Below are positions 27,176-35,764 of a DNA stretch of 64,000 nt, piece after piece (the stretch's first letter is position 1; the number at the start of each line of letters is the position of its first letter). Source of the stretch: Paenibacillus physcomitrellae. GTDB taxonomy: Bacteria; Bacillota; Bacilli; Paenibacillales; Paenibacillaceae. The notes under the pieces were generated by a model, which had not been told where the DNA came from, did not search any database, and saw nothing but the letters and a program-made list of their open reading frames with translations. The stretch lies in contig NZ_CP022584.1 of the NCBI RefSeq assembly GCF_002240225.1, positions 1,674,001-1,738,000 of the forward strand, written 5' to 3'. The position numbers were made by a program, and so were the translations under genes.

Positions 27176-27700
27176 CTAATTATTATCTATAGCGATCTCA
27201 CTATCTATATCGAGATCAATAGTCTCCGTGTGAAGTTCTTTATTATTATCATTCCATGTGATAGTTAATGTGGTGCTTTCATAATTTTGTTTATCCTTTA
27301 AAAGTTCATTGTACGAATAATCCCCAGTAATTGAACCTGTATCATTATCAAGATTTTCAAGAATAGCTACTGGTCCCCCCGAAGAACTTGCCTCATGTGT
27401 ATATACAGTTTCGTATTTTTCAGTTGAATTCATTTCCTTAAAATCATATTTATAATAAGTGCTATTTTCAATGTTTTTGGGAGCTCCCTTGTAAGTTAAT
27501 TTGCCGTTTCCTCGAAGAATTTTATCTTCGGTAACTATGATCTTATAATCAGAAATGTCCCACAATTCGCCTTTGCCATTAAGAGTGTAAACATGAACAA
27601 CACTTTTTGATGATTTACTATTTTTTTCGTTATATACAATACCCCAAATGATATTAGTAATAAGAATGACACCTAAAAGTATGAAGACTAATCTTTTCAT
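27176..27700 (-). CDS. Membrane-anchored or secreted protein, unknown
   Basis: The 174-residue protein has an N-terminal hydrophobic segment (RLVFILLGVILITNIIWGIVY) acting as signal or anchor, then a beta-rich hydrophilic domain with VVHVYTLNGKGELWDISDYKI and GSITGDYSYNELL. No family was recognised. Ribosome site GGGAGAAAG. It occupies one cassette between sites at 27.0 and 27.75 kb. Confidence 0.6.
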   Translation of the reverse strand: MKRLVFILLGVILITNIIWGIVYNEKNSKSSKSVVHVYTLNGKGELWDISDYKIIVTEDKILRGNGKLTYKGAPKNIENSTYYKYDFKEMNSTEKYETVYTHEASSSGGPVAILENLDNDTGSITGDYSYNELLKDKQNYESTTLTITWNDNNKELHTETIDLDIDSEIAIDNN

Positions 27701-27746
27701 ATCTTTCTCCCTTAGTTAGTTGGGATTTTTATTAGTTGCAAGAATT

Positions 27747-27916
27747 TCACATAACGTTCCTGTATTCACGACGCCGAGAGCCTTAAGTGGAGCAATAGCG
27801 CAACGGGTCGTTAGACTTAGGCTCGCAGGGTTGTCAGCAGCATCTGCTTCTTTGTCAAAACTTCTGCTGACCGAGGGGCATTACGCCCCGATGCGTTAGT
27901 ACTGTGTTATAAGATG
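27747..27916 (-). repeat. attC-like site
   Basis: Left arm CACATAACGTTCCTGTATTC, right arm GATGCGTTAGTACTGTGTTA; inner CCGAGAGCCTTAAG and CGAGGGGCATTACGCCCCG hairpins. Confidence 0.75.
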
Positions 27917-28289
27917 TAGCCGTCTTCTTCGAATACCTACAAGTATGTTCTCTCACAACATTCAACTATCGTTCTCAGTTAGTTTAGATTTGTTAATAAT
28001 AAGACAGTACAAGTAATACCTTTTTTCAGCTTTCGTATCATTCTGCATTGCTTCCAATTAACGGAGCGAAGCTGCCGATCTTTCGTCAGCAGCCTTGTGT
28101 TGAAGATTTTGGACTAACTAACCGTTCTATGGCAACTACACTTGAGTAGGAGACTCAAGGTCTACTACAATTCGCTCCTTTTCTTAAAAAGATACTCCCA
28201 AGGGCTAATAATTATTTGTGCAAACGTATCCAATAACTCACTACGCGACCTCTAGAGAAGCACCCTTTGGTTACAAAGAAACCTTCACT
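27917..28289. other. Gene-free stretch of 373 bp
   Basis: No convincing frame on either strand. AACGGAGCGAAGCTGCCG and TCGTCAGCAGCC near 28060-28100 may be remnants of another recombination site. Otherwise I see nothing. Confidence 0.4.
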
Positions 28290-28682
28290 TCATTTCTTGC
28301 TTGAGCGCATTGCCTTAACATGCTTAAGAGTTCCGTCATTTGCAAAGCGTGAATAATCGTCTGATTCTATGGCGTAAATAGCTATTTTTCCGTCTTTGTC
28401 ACTATGCACTCCCCAGCCATAACGCTTGGAAAGAGCCGAAGAACGAAAGCACGGTTGGCCTTTTGAGAAAAAGTCCTCGCGGCTTATTCCTCTACGATTA
28501 CCGTTAGCTTCGTAAAGTACATCATCTGAAGTATACTGATAGGGTCTGTCTATAAGCATTTCGTACTCGATTCGCACAGCAGTCTTTGGGTCTTTCAACG
28601 GTGGTTCCGTGGCTTTGGTTGTTGGGCAATCCTCTGCCACTTCGATAAATGCATTAAAATAGTTTGTGGTGTGTTGTTTCAT
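28290..28682 (-). CDS. DUF6157-family protein
   Basis: The 130-residue protein has HTTNYFNAFIEVAEDCPTT at the start, PYQYTSDDVLYEANGNRRGI and FSKGQPCFRSSALSKRYGWGVHSDKDGKIAIY at the end, matching the small DUF6157 family, of unknown function. Intact. It forms a cassette with the site at 27.75 kb, although a 370-bp spacer separates them. Confidence 0.75.
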   Translation of the reverse strand: MKQHTTNYFNAFIEVAEDCPTTKATEPPLKDPKTAVRIEYEMLIDRPYQYTSDDVLYEANGNRRGISREDFFSKGQPCFRSSALSKRYGWGVHSDKDGKIAIYAIESDDYSRFANDGTLKHVKAMRSSKK

Positions 28683-28784
28683 GTAATAACCCCCTTTAAT
28701 AATTAATAATCATAGAGCTCTTCTGCCCAGTTAGTTTAAAGTATATCTAAGCTTTGATGAATGGGTGTATGCTTTGCGGCTATT

Positions 28785-28936
28785 TCTTATAACGTTGTTG
28801 TATTCACGAAATGACCCAGCCTTAGATAGCTCTTATCTTAGGCTGGGTCGTTTGTTGTCTGAGCTTCTTCCATGATTATACATCTGGGCAACCAAGGGGC
28901 GAATGCTCCGCAGCGTAGATGTATTGTTATATGATG
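28785..28936 (-). repeat. attC-like site (CCCAGCCT subtype)
   Basis: Left arm CTTATAACGTTGTTGTATTC, right arm GTATTGTTATATGATG; inner stem GACCCAGCCT...AGGCTGGGTC with loop region TAGATAGCTCTTATCT. Confidence 0.8.
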
Positions 28937-28983
28937 TCGGCGACTTCTCCGATTCCTCTTATTAATGTCATTCATTCTATTGG

Positions 28984-29355
28984 TTAAGTACGTAATTCTA
29001 ATGTTTTCAAGTCAATAATAAAGCTGTGTTGTTTAAGAATATCCAATCCGAGCAACCCTTTATGGTCCTTCGGCAGTATGCCAACATCTATTTCTATATT
29101 CTCAATGCTTCTTGTACCTATTTCAACCCTGTCCATAATTTTTGTATAGAAAGGAACGCTTCCCCCAATCCCGTATGCTTCATATATAGAATCACCTGTT
29201 TCGTAGGTCACACCTATTTCCTCCAAAATATCAGGACTAATTATAGTATGTGAGGACCCTGTATCTATAATCACATCATCTATTCTTAATGCTCTTCCTC
29301 TGAATGTAACGGTAAGCGACGTCGTAATTAACTGTCCATCATAGTTAATTTTCAT
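28984..29355 (-). CDS. Retropepsin-like aspartic protease domain protein
   Basis: The 123-residue protein contains VIIDTGSSHTIISPDILEEIG (catalytic DTGS near residue 31) and a late GLLGLDILKQHSFIIDL segment, the fold of single-domain retropepsin-like proteases that act as dimers. Its start overlaps the upstream gene by 11 bp, so the two form a coupled pair in one cassette. The role is unknown; the pair recurs, as far as I recall, in bacilli. Confidence 0.8.
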   Translation of the reverse strand: MKINYDGQLITTSLTVTFRGRALRIDDVIIDTGSSHTIISPDILEEIGVTYETGDSIYEAYGIGGSVPFYTKIMDRVEIGTRSIENIEIDVGILPKDHKGLLGLDILKQHSFIIDLKTLELRT

Positions 29356-29602
29356 TACTATTACGTCTCACTCTTATTAATGGGTCCCGGCGAATATGGA
29401 TCACAAATTCTTGATTTGAAGTATGGTATACTAAATTCCCAGGCTCTGCTTGGAAAAACTCTTTATTAGCCTCTTGCTCTGATATAGTACGAATTGGTGC
29501 AACTTCATCTACTATTTTTTTGTTGCCTTCCTCATGATAATTAAGTATGGACACCAGAACAAATTGGTCAGGAAACAATTCTCTTACTTCTTGCCATTTC
29601 AT
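29345..29602 (-). CDS. Unknown partner of the retropepsin-like gene
   Basis: The preferred start is MKWQEVRELFPDQFVLVSIL (26 codons inside the longest frame, which opens at 29680), giving about 85 residues. GNLVYHTSNQEFVIHIRRDPLIRVRR follows. Overlap with the protease gene suggests cotranslation and a joint function. No known domain was recognised. Confidence 0.6.
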   Translation of the reverse strand: MKWQEVRELFPDQFVLVSILNYHEEGNKKIVDEVAPIRTISEQEANKEFFQAEPGNLVYHTSNQEFVIHIRRDPLIRVRRNSNEN

Positions 29603-29712
29603 TCGTTCTACCTCCCACAAATTCTTACCATTTCTTTTTCCTGTCTTGATTTTATCATACTTATAGTTCAGCATTCCCATTGTATTTTATATCATCTTTT
29701 TTCCGCCGATTT

Positions 29713-29888
29713 CATCTAACGTTGTTGTATTCACGACGCCGAGAGCCTTAAGGCAGCTTTAGCTGCCGGCCGCGACTGCGGTTAGGTTCGCAGGGTTGTC
29801 CGCCTGACTGCGCTTCCTCGAAAATGCCTCAGGCGGACCAAGGATCGGCCTCAGCCGATCCGCCGCGTGAATATTATGTTATAAGATG
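29713..29888 (-). repeat. attC-like site
   Basis: Left arm CATCTAACGTTGTTGTATTC, right arm CGTGAATATTATGTTATAAG; inner stems GCAGCTTTAGCTGC and GTCCGCCTGA...TCAGGCGGAC. The left core on the minus strand is GTTAGATG. Confidence 0.85.
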
Positions 29889-29932
29889 TTGGGGCCATCT
29901 CTGAAATACTCACATAACGATCTTTATTCTTC

Positions 29933-30409
29933 TTATAATTTCAGTCTTTCTAATTGATGATCTTCAATCAAGTCTATTGTTTTTCTATTGTTTACATATT
30001 CCTTTATTTGTTTCGAGATATTTGGTATTAATAGTATTGATTCTATTTCATCTAATGGTATCCACTTTACAGCGACTTGGTGAGGATCTGGTTGCCGAGG
30101 GGGCTTTGGGATCGAATTATTAATTAATTTGCATTCGAAAATAAGATGTAATCCATGTCTTTCTGTCACTTTATAGTCGCCTGACTGTTTATGAGGAGCA
30201 AATTCATAAATTAGAGCTAACTTACCGACTTCGACGTCTGCGTTGGTTTCTTCATATACTTCTCGAATAACACCATCAACTATTGTTTCTCCAGGCTCTA
30301 ATCCTCCGCCCGGTAGATTGTAATGAATTCCATTGTTATCATACTCAACTAATAAAATTGAATTGTCTTCGATTATTAATCCAGTACATCTAACTCTAAC
30401 ATGTGACAA
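29933..30409 (-). CDS. NUDIX hydrolase
   Basis: Nudix box GGGLEPGETIVDGVIREVYEETNADVEVG is complete (Gx5Ex7REUxEExGU). I prefer the TTG start (SHVRVRCTGLIIED follows) behind AAGAGGTG. The longest frame starts at 30493 inside the neighbouring recombination site and crosses its crossover point. The product has about 158 residues and probably cleaves a nucleoside diphosphate derivative or oxidised nucleotide. NUDIX genes recur in this array (see 38.2 kb). Confidence 0.85.
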   Translation of the reverse strand: MSHVRVRCTGLIIEDNSILLVEYDNNGIHYNLPGGGLEPGETIVDGVIREVYEETNADVEVGKLALIYEFAPHKQSGDYKVTERHGLHLIFECKLINNSIPKPPRQPDPHQVAVKWIPLDEIESILLIPNISKQIKEYVNNRKTIDLIEDHQLERLKL

Positions 30410-30462
30410 GTTAACACCTCTTGTTCTTATGTATTTGAATTTATTTGGGTTTGCCCCAATTT

Positions 30463-30648
30463 CTGATAACGTTTCCGTGTTCACGACGTCCATTCACCCT
30501 AAGCTGCCAGAGTCGTGCGACTAGCACGATCTCAGCCGGCCGCGATGCGGTTGGGTGAATGGATGTGTCCCGGCATATGCATCTTCGACTTATCTTCCGG
30601 GAACGAGGCGGCTTGTCCGCCGATGCGTGAACACATTGTTAGGCGAAG
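30463..30648 (-). repeat. attC-like site with canonical GTTAGGC core
   Basis: Left arm CTGATAACGTTTCCGTGTTC, right arm GCGTGAACACATTGTTAGGC. GTTAGGC is a perfect GTTRRRY core. Internal stems include CCATTCACCC...GGGTGAATGG. Confidence 0.85.
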
Positions 30649-30660
30649 TTAATTCCTCCC

Positions 30661-31518
30661 TCATAACAACCATTCTTTAGCTAACTCTCTTACTTCATTT
30701 CTAAGTTCTTTCATTATCTTAGTAACATCCTCTACTCCCAAAAAAATCGATTGCCATATTACTGTATCTAATTCTATGGAGGTCGCCCACCAACAAGTCT
30801 CTATCCCTCTACGCGGATTTGGAAACAATACATGTTTTCCATTGTGTTCTACTACTGCATATCCTTCTCGCAATCCATAGAAACTGCGATGCACATATTC
30901 CGACCCAGACGAGTATAACCTGCTATGCATTAATTGCCTAAAAGGTTTACCACCTTCTGATTCATCAACTTCTTGAGCTAGCTTTAATATCGTCTTGGTT
31001 GTATAGTTCTTTGGGATCTTGCCTTCCCTGCAATTGAATAACAGTCTTGCTTCATCATAACGTTGTTTTAAGGTATTTAACCTCTCGTTACTGTAGTATT
31101 CTTCTTTAAGTATAGTATCTTTTATAGATAGAACTTCGTTGGCTACTCCCCATTCATGCATTACCACTAAGACTACGTATTTTTGAAACTCTTCGTCATC
31201 ACAATTCCACAAATTCCATAAATGTAAATGTCCTTCGTATAATACTCTTAACAATGTGAATGCATCCGAATAATGTGCATTCGAAATTAATGTTGATATT
31301 GAACTGAAAGTAAAAAATTGGGCCATACTTAATTCTGACAATATTATATGTCTTTGATTTGCATAGTCTTTATTGTTTTCAAGAATAGTAGAGTTTTGAA
31401 GAAGATTCTCCCTAATCTTGTCAATTAATATTAGCCACTTATCTACCATATCTTTTGTCGATTTTAATTGCTCTTCATTTATTACTTCTGGGGATTTCCA
31501 GAACATCATTATCATCAT
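30661..31518 (-). CDS. DUF5677-like helical protein, unknown
   Basis: The 285-residue all-helical soluble protein has SISTLISNAHYSDAFTLLRVLYEGHLHLWNL, reminiscent of DUF5677-type proteins, and YVHRSFYGLREGYAVVEHNGKHVLFPNPRRG. Its start is ambiguous (MMIMMFWKSPEVIN). It fills one cassette. Such helical proteins often occur near defence genes, but no catalytic motif is visible. Confidence 0.55.
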   Translation of the reverse strand: MMIMMFWKSPEVINEEQLKSTKDMVDKWLILIDKIRENLLQNSTILENNKDYANQRHIILSELSMAQFFTFSSISTLISNAHYSDAFTLLRVLYEGHLHLWNLWNCDDEEFQKYVVLVVMHEWGVANEVLSIKDTILKEEYYSNERLNTLKQRYDEARLLFNCREGKIPKNYTTKTILKLAQEVDESEGGKPFRQLMHSRLYSSGSEYVHRSFYGLREGYAVVEHNGKHVLFPNPRRGIETCWWATSIELDTVIWQSIFLGVEDVTKIMKELRNEVRELAKEWLL

Positions 31519-31536
31519 CCTTGCAAGAATTAATTT

Positions 31537-31635
31537 CGCCTAACGTTCCTGTATTCACGACCCGACGTATGTCGGGTGTCCGGCGAATGCCGGGCCAAGG
31601 ACGAATGTCCGCAGCGTGAATATGATGTTATGTGT
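31537..31635 (-). repeat. attC-like site of the 287-bp cassette, copy 4
   Basis: Left arm GCCTAACGTTCCTGTATTCA (complement gives canonical GTTAGGC), right arm CGTGAATATGATGTTATGTG; inner stems CCCGACGTATGTCGGG and GGACGAATGTCC. Confidence 0.88.
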
Positions 31636-31831
31636 TGCTTCTGTCTTCCTGCGTTACCTTCGAAAGTTTTCTTACCGCCGGGCGCGCTTCGTATCCGAAT
31701 TTGCTTCGTCCACTCTGTTCTTCGCCGGGCATGCTTCGTATCCGAGTTTGCTTCGTCGATCTTATCAGACCTTCAACAATTTCCAGCTTCTAAATCGATC
31801 TTAAATATGCTCTTCAGAAGTTACACATAAC
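31545..31831 (-). repeat. 287-bp cassette without sense gene, copy 4
   Basis: A unit of exactly 287 bp, nearly identical to the three tandem units at 38741-39601. The non-attC part has a 25-bp near-direct repeat (TGCTTCGTATCCGA..TTTGCTTCGTC, 41 bp apart) and no minus-strand frame. The only long frame is on the plus strand (84 codons, ending in the TAA of the next site). Confidence 0.85.
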
Positions 31832-31973
31832 GTTCCCGTATTCACGAAACGACCCAGCCCTAGATAGCTCTTATCTTGGGCTGGGTCGTTTGTTGACTGA
31901 GCTTTCCTCCATGATTATACATCTGTCAACCAAGGGGCGATAGCCCCGACGCGTGAATACAGTGTTATGTGAT
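31824..31973 (-). repeat. attC-like site (CCCAGCCC subtype)
   Basis: Left arm ACACATAACGTTCCCGTATT, right arm GCGTGAATACAGTGTTATGT; stem GACCCAGCCC...GGGCTGGGTC and GGGGCGATAGCCCC hairpin. Confidence 0.85.
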
Positions 31974-32004
31974 GTCCTCGTCATCTTGAGATGGTCTCAA
32001 ATGT

Positions 32005-33009
32005 TTATAATGATAAAATATCACCTATTACTAGATATGTATAAATAATATATCTTTCAGCTTCTTCGAGAGTTACCTCAGCATGTGTACCTTTGTTAGC
32101 AGCTTCATGAACTCCATCTAATCGTTCACCGATAAATTTTAAATGTGAACCCACAATAGATGTAAATTTCTCACTAGTAGATTTACTTTCAATATATTGA
32201 ATGAGTCTATTTATATATTGGTCTCCCCCAATCTTTAACTGTTTACCTCCTGGTAGTAATATAGGCTCATCAGTAGGAGGGTATAGTACATCTGCCACCT
32301 CTTTTATTATTCTTCGACATGTATGTACCGCATTGGCCCAATCTTCATCATTATCTGATTTTAGATTTTCATAGACAGAGATAAATTTCCGAATTGCTTC
32401 TGGACAAATATCCTTTAACTTTGTATCAACAAAAATACGTTTCTTTGTAAAAATATCTTCCGTTATTTCTCCAAACTTCAATTCATAATTTAGATTAAAG
32501 ACATATTGGTATAGTCGTGATCTAACTATTTCAATTCTCTCTGTATTAGTTCGTATAAGTTGTAATATACTATTTCGTTCTGATGCATTACCTGGTGGAA
32601 TTATTGGTAAAAGATCAGATTGACTAGAAATCGAAACATTACGATCGTATGCTACTTCCATCCGTGATCTTGCAGCATTAACTGATGCCTCCATTACTGC
32701 AATAGTATCTGTAAAGGCTCTTTCAACTCTTTTTGGTGTCTTCGAGGTTTTATCATTAGGATCATCAATAAAATACGTTCTTCCTGATTTAGTTGCTGCT
32801 TTCCAAGATTCTGCTGTTAAATATCCGTTAGATTTTCTTTCAAATCCATTTGCTTCATATCTAATCCATTCTACGGATTCAAAATCATTAATCAATCTAG
32901 CTAATCTAAGACACTTTAGTACAATATTTTGAGTTGGTATTTCAGACAGTTCAAAATTTCTTAGTATTTCCTCTGATAGTTCTAGTGCTTCACTGGTTCT
33001 TAGTTTCAT
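32005..33009 (-). CDS. AbiTii-domain protein, probable phage-defence factor
   Basis: The 334-residue protein has an N-terminal AbiTii domain (LKCLRLARLINDFESVEWIRYEANGF, about residues 28-55). AbiTii marks abortive-infection type toxins. A helical middle and a C-terminal part (GVHEAANKGTHAEVTLEEAERYIIYTYLVIGDIL) follow, resembling a HEPN-like helical bundle (KGTHAEV). It is an intact single-gene cassette. The effector activity is not known from sequence. Confidence 0.75.
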   Translation of the reverse strand: MKLRTSEALELSEEILRNFELSEIPTQNIVLKCLRLARLINDFESVEWIRYEANGFERKSNGYLTAESWKAATKSGRTYFIDDPNDKTSKTPKRVERAFTDTIAVMEASVNAARSRMEVAYDRNVSISSQSDLLPIIPPGNASERNSILQLIRTNTERIEIVRSRLYQYVFNLNYELKFGEITEDIFTKKRIFVDTKLKDICPEAIRKFISVYENLKSDNDEDWANAVHTCRRIIKEVADVLYPPTDEPILLPGGKQLKIGGDQYINRLIQYIESKSTSEKFTSIVGSHLKFIGERLDGVHEAANKGTHAEVTLEEAERYIIYTYLVIGDILSL

Positions 33010-33073
33010 AATTATCCCCCAATATTTGAATTTAAATTTGGATACATAGTCTCATTTCTTCTTACGAGGATTT

Positions 33074-33258
33074 CACATAACGTTACTGTATTCACGACGT
33101 CTCACCGACTTAAGGCTCCTACAGGAGCCTTAAGTCGGTGCGGATGTGTCCGGCTGATTCTGCTTCCCCGCATACTGAATTGCCTAATTGATTCACTTCG
33201 GACTCCTGCCGGACCGAGCAGCCGCAAGGCTGCGATGCGTGAATATTGTGTTATGTGA
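33074..33258 (-). repeat. attC-like site with an 18-bp perfect inner stem
   Basis: Left arm CACATAACGTTACTGTATTC, right arm CGTGAATATTGTGTTATGTG. Inside, CACCGACTTAAGGCTCCT pairs perfectly with its complement around AC. The stop codon of the upstream gene lies in the right arm. Confidence 0.88.
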
Positions 33259-35197
33259 TGTTGGGGCCATCCTCGAGTTTTCTACTACAAAATTCATCAT
33301 TTATCTTAATTACTGTTATGATAAATAATCTTAAAAATATATAGTAATTCTGAGTATGTTTGTTTTCATCATCTGCAGAGAATGGTTGCAAATGACTGTA
33401 TTTATTCCTCAGATCTAATCCATTATTAAATTGTGATTTGTTTAATAAATAATTGATGTATTCTTGTTCCGGTCTTGAAAATAGAGTGCTTTCAAATTCC
33501 AAAATATTCTTATCTTTAAGCTCGTTTAAGATTTTCCTTCCACTAAATGAGTACTTCCAGTAAGCTATTACATCATTCGTATATAACTCATAAAGTAATA
33601 TGATTAGAGCTTCATTTGGAAAAACTATTAATCCAGCTTCATCTACTGTCAAATAGTTATTCTTAATTAGCCACTCAATTTTTGGTGTATCAAACTCTGG
33701 GTAATCACTTATTTTAACTTTCTCATTGCATAATAATTCGAAAAAACAATCATATGTCTTCTTTGTCTCGTCAATATATCCTAGGCCACTTTGATCTGAA
33801 AAAAGTAAGAATGTAACATTACGAAACTCATCGCCAATACCATATACATACTTATTATCAATGAGAGACGGGATATTTCTATAAATCAAATGTTCAGAAC
33901 GAATTTCAAAAAGCTCAATATCGATATGACCTTCCTCAATATAAAGAATGAACTGTTTTAGGACTGATTCTAAAGCTGGCATCACATTAGTACATTTCTC
34001 GAGAAAAGTTGAGCTTGCTGATGGCATTGAAACTCTGAAGTTAGTGGCCCCAAACTCCGTTGATAAGTATTCAACAAAAAACCATTCGATAACTTCTTCC
34101 AACCTAATACCATTTCTGAATAGCTGATCATAATAGCCTGCCATTTGGAGGTATGAGAAATTATTCTTATGTTCAAAAGAAAATCCTTTAACATAAGCAT
34201 TCTTTGATGAAGTTAAAATATGACGCTCAAATACTCCCATTTCACTTTCCTTATTTACTAAAGTACATCTCATTTGTAAGTCAACGTATTCAAACAAATA
34301 AATGAAATTATTTAGTAACGTTGCATAATCAAGATTATCCCTTATCCAATTAGAATTATATGTACCAGTGGTTGATAAGCCTTCATTATTTATCGAGACT
34401 ACATTTTCTTGGTTACTTGCAAATATTACACTCGTTTCTATCCTCATCCCCGAGTTATCCTTAAAAAACTCTTTCTCCTGTTCTTCGATCTTCTTTTTTG
34501 ATTTCAAGATCAACTTTGGTGAGATCACGAGTTTATCTTTATTGCTTTGAATATTTGCAATGAGCTGTAAGTAATTAGGATTAGGTTGATCACAATCAAT
34601 ATAATTAGAGATTGTTGTCTCCTTGTCTTCGATGCTTAATTCTTTAGGAAGATGTATTTCTTCCGTTTGTCTAAAATGTTTCATTTCATATTTATCTAGA
34701 AGTAACTTAGCAGAAGAACTGTCACTAAGCATATATTCCCTAATTATTCTGCCGTAATGTTCTACTATATTCTTGGATTTCAATAATTCAGACAACTTAA
34801 TTTTTGATGAAAAGAGAAGCTCTTGAATTATTTGTTCTGATATATCCTCATATACCTTGAACCTATCAATCAATTCCCAAAAATCATCTTTATAGTAAAA
34901 AATAATATCATCATAGATTTCAGAAATTTTATCATCAGTAATTACTTTTATATATCTAGCTATTATTCCGAAAAAAACACTAATATTTTTTTCGAACCGT
35001 TTGATATCTTCCAGAGTCCATTCCATTAAGTACAATTTATTATCAAAATACTTTTTAATATTGTAAAGTTCGATAATGTCATTAATATCATATGCTTCTT
35101 TATTCCCAGACTCATACTCATTAATGAGTATTTCACTATTTTTAAGATTCCGTCCGCACGTTAAATCGTTTGGTGAATAATACTTCACTCTCTCCAT
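33251..35197 (-). CDS. Large HEPN-tailed protein, candidate defence effector
   Basis: The 648-residue protein starts MERVKYYSPN behind AAGGAGAAG (the longest frame, from 35218, would place this ribosome site inside the coding region). No catalytic motif is clear in the first 550 residues, which are helical and acidic. The C-terminus has NGLDLRNKYSHLQPFS, an R-x4-H HEPN ribonuclease motif, followed by a hydrophobic helix FLRLFIITVIKINDEF, the layout of HEPN tails in anti-phage proteins. The TAA stop lies in the attC arm. Low G+C compared with the chromosome suggests recent transfer. It is the largest gene in the array. Confidence 0.6.
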   Translation of the reverse strand: MERVKYYSPNDLTCGRNLKNSEILINEYESGNKEAYDINDIIELYNIKKYFDNKLYLMEWTLEDIKRFEKNISVFFGIIARYIKVITDDKISEIYDDIIFYYKDDFWELIDRFKVYEDISEQIIQELLFSSKIKLSELLKSKNIVEHYGRIIREYMLSDSSSAKLLLDKYEMKHFRQTEEIHLPKELSIEDKETTISNYIDCDQPNPNYLQLIANIQSNKDKLVISPKLILKSKKKIEEQEKEFFKDNSGMRIETSVIFASNQENVVSINNEGLSTTGTYNSNWIRDNLDYATLLNNFIYLFEYVDLQMRCTLVNKESEMGVFERHILTSSKNAYVKGFSFEHKNNFSYLQMAGYYDQLFRNGIRLEEVIEWFFVEYLSTEFGATNFRVSMPSASSTFLEKCTNVMPALESVLKQFILYIEEGHIDIELFEIRSEHLIYRNIPSLIDNKYVYGIGDEFRNVTFLLFSDQSGLGYIDETKKTYDCFFELLCNEKVKISDYPEFDTPKIEWLIKNNYLTVDEAGLIVFPNEALIILLYELYTNDVIAYWKYSFSGRKILNELKDKNILEFESTLFSRPEQEYINYLLNKSQFNNGLDLRNKYSHLQPFSADDENKHTQNYYIFLRLFIITVIKINDEFCSRKLEDGPNIT

Positions 35198-35254
35198 GAT
35201 TCTTCTCCTTAATAGCAATTTTCAGTACTTAATGTTCTGAATCTTGCCCCAATT

Positions 35255-35424
35255 TCACGTAACGTTCTCAGTATTCACGAACCCGAGAGCCTTAAGTGAC
35301 CGTAGGGAACGGGTCGTCAGACTTAGGCTCGCAGTGGTTGATCGCCTGATTCCGCTTCCTCGCTTCTTACCTTCTGGCAATCCAAGGACCGAATGGTCTG
35401 ATGCGTGAAAACGATGTTATCTGA
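35255..35424 (-). repeat. attC-like site
   Basis: Left arm CACGTAACGTTCTCAGTATT, right arm GCGTGAAAACGATGTTATCT; inner CCGAGAGCCTTAAG stem shared with the 27.75-kb site. Confidence 0.8.
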
Positions 35425-35530
35425 TGCCGGTGCCATCTTTGAGTTACTTACAAAATAAGCTCTTCATTCTTTAGAGTGGTCTGTATTCATGTTATAATGT
35501 CTATAATTAGTTTGAAAGGAGTTGTTGATC

Positions 35531-35764
35531 TTGGCTATTAGTAAAGATCGAATTAACTACCTCATTAATCACTTGACAGAAAAAGATCTCGAACTTGTAA
35601 CCGATTTGATGGAGCGTCTCATCCAGAATGATTATCCGGAAATCCCTCTTGATGATGAGCCTACTACTCAAGATGACTTAGCTTCAATTAAGGCAGCTCA
35701 TGATGCTATGGAAAAAGGCGAACTCATTAGCTTAAAGGATATCGAGCATGAATTACGAAATTAA
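35531..35764 (+). CDS. RelB/Phd-like antitoxin
   Basis: A TTG start 9 bp after AAAGGAG gives a product of about 77 residues, AISKDRINYLINHLTEKDLE onwards, with an acidic tail (IPLDDEPTTQDDLASIKAAHDAMEKGE). Its gene overlaps the toxin gene by 17 bp. It should bind and neutralise the RelE-like toxin and repress the shared promoter. It is the only clear gene pair in the array facing the other way, as often seen for toxin-antitoxin cassettes with their own promoter. Confidence 0.82.
   Translation: MAISKDRINYLINHLTEKDLELVTDLMERLIQNDYPEIPLDDEPTTQDDLASIKAAHDAMEKGELISLKDIEHELRN

Noticed and set aside
31576..31830. 84-codon plus-strand frame repeated four times in the 287-bp cassettes
   Set aside because: Not called as a gene: it starts inside the attC hairpins, has no good ribosome site and uses the strand opposite to cassette genes. 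It is kept only as a question in the findings.
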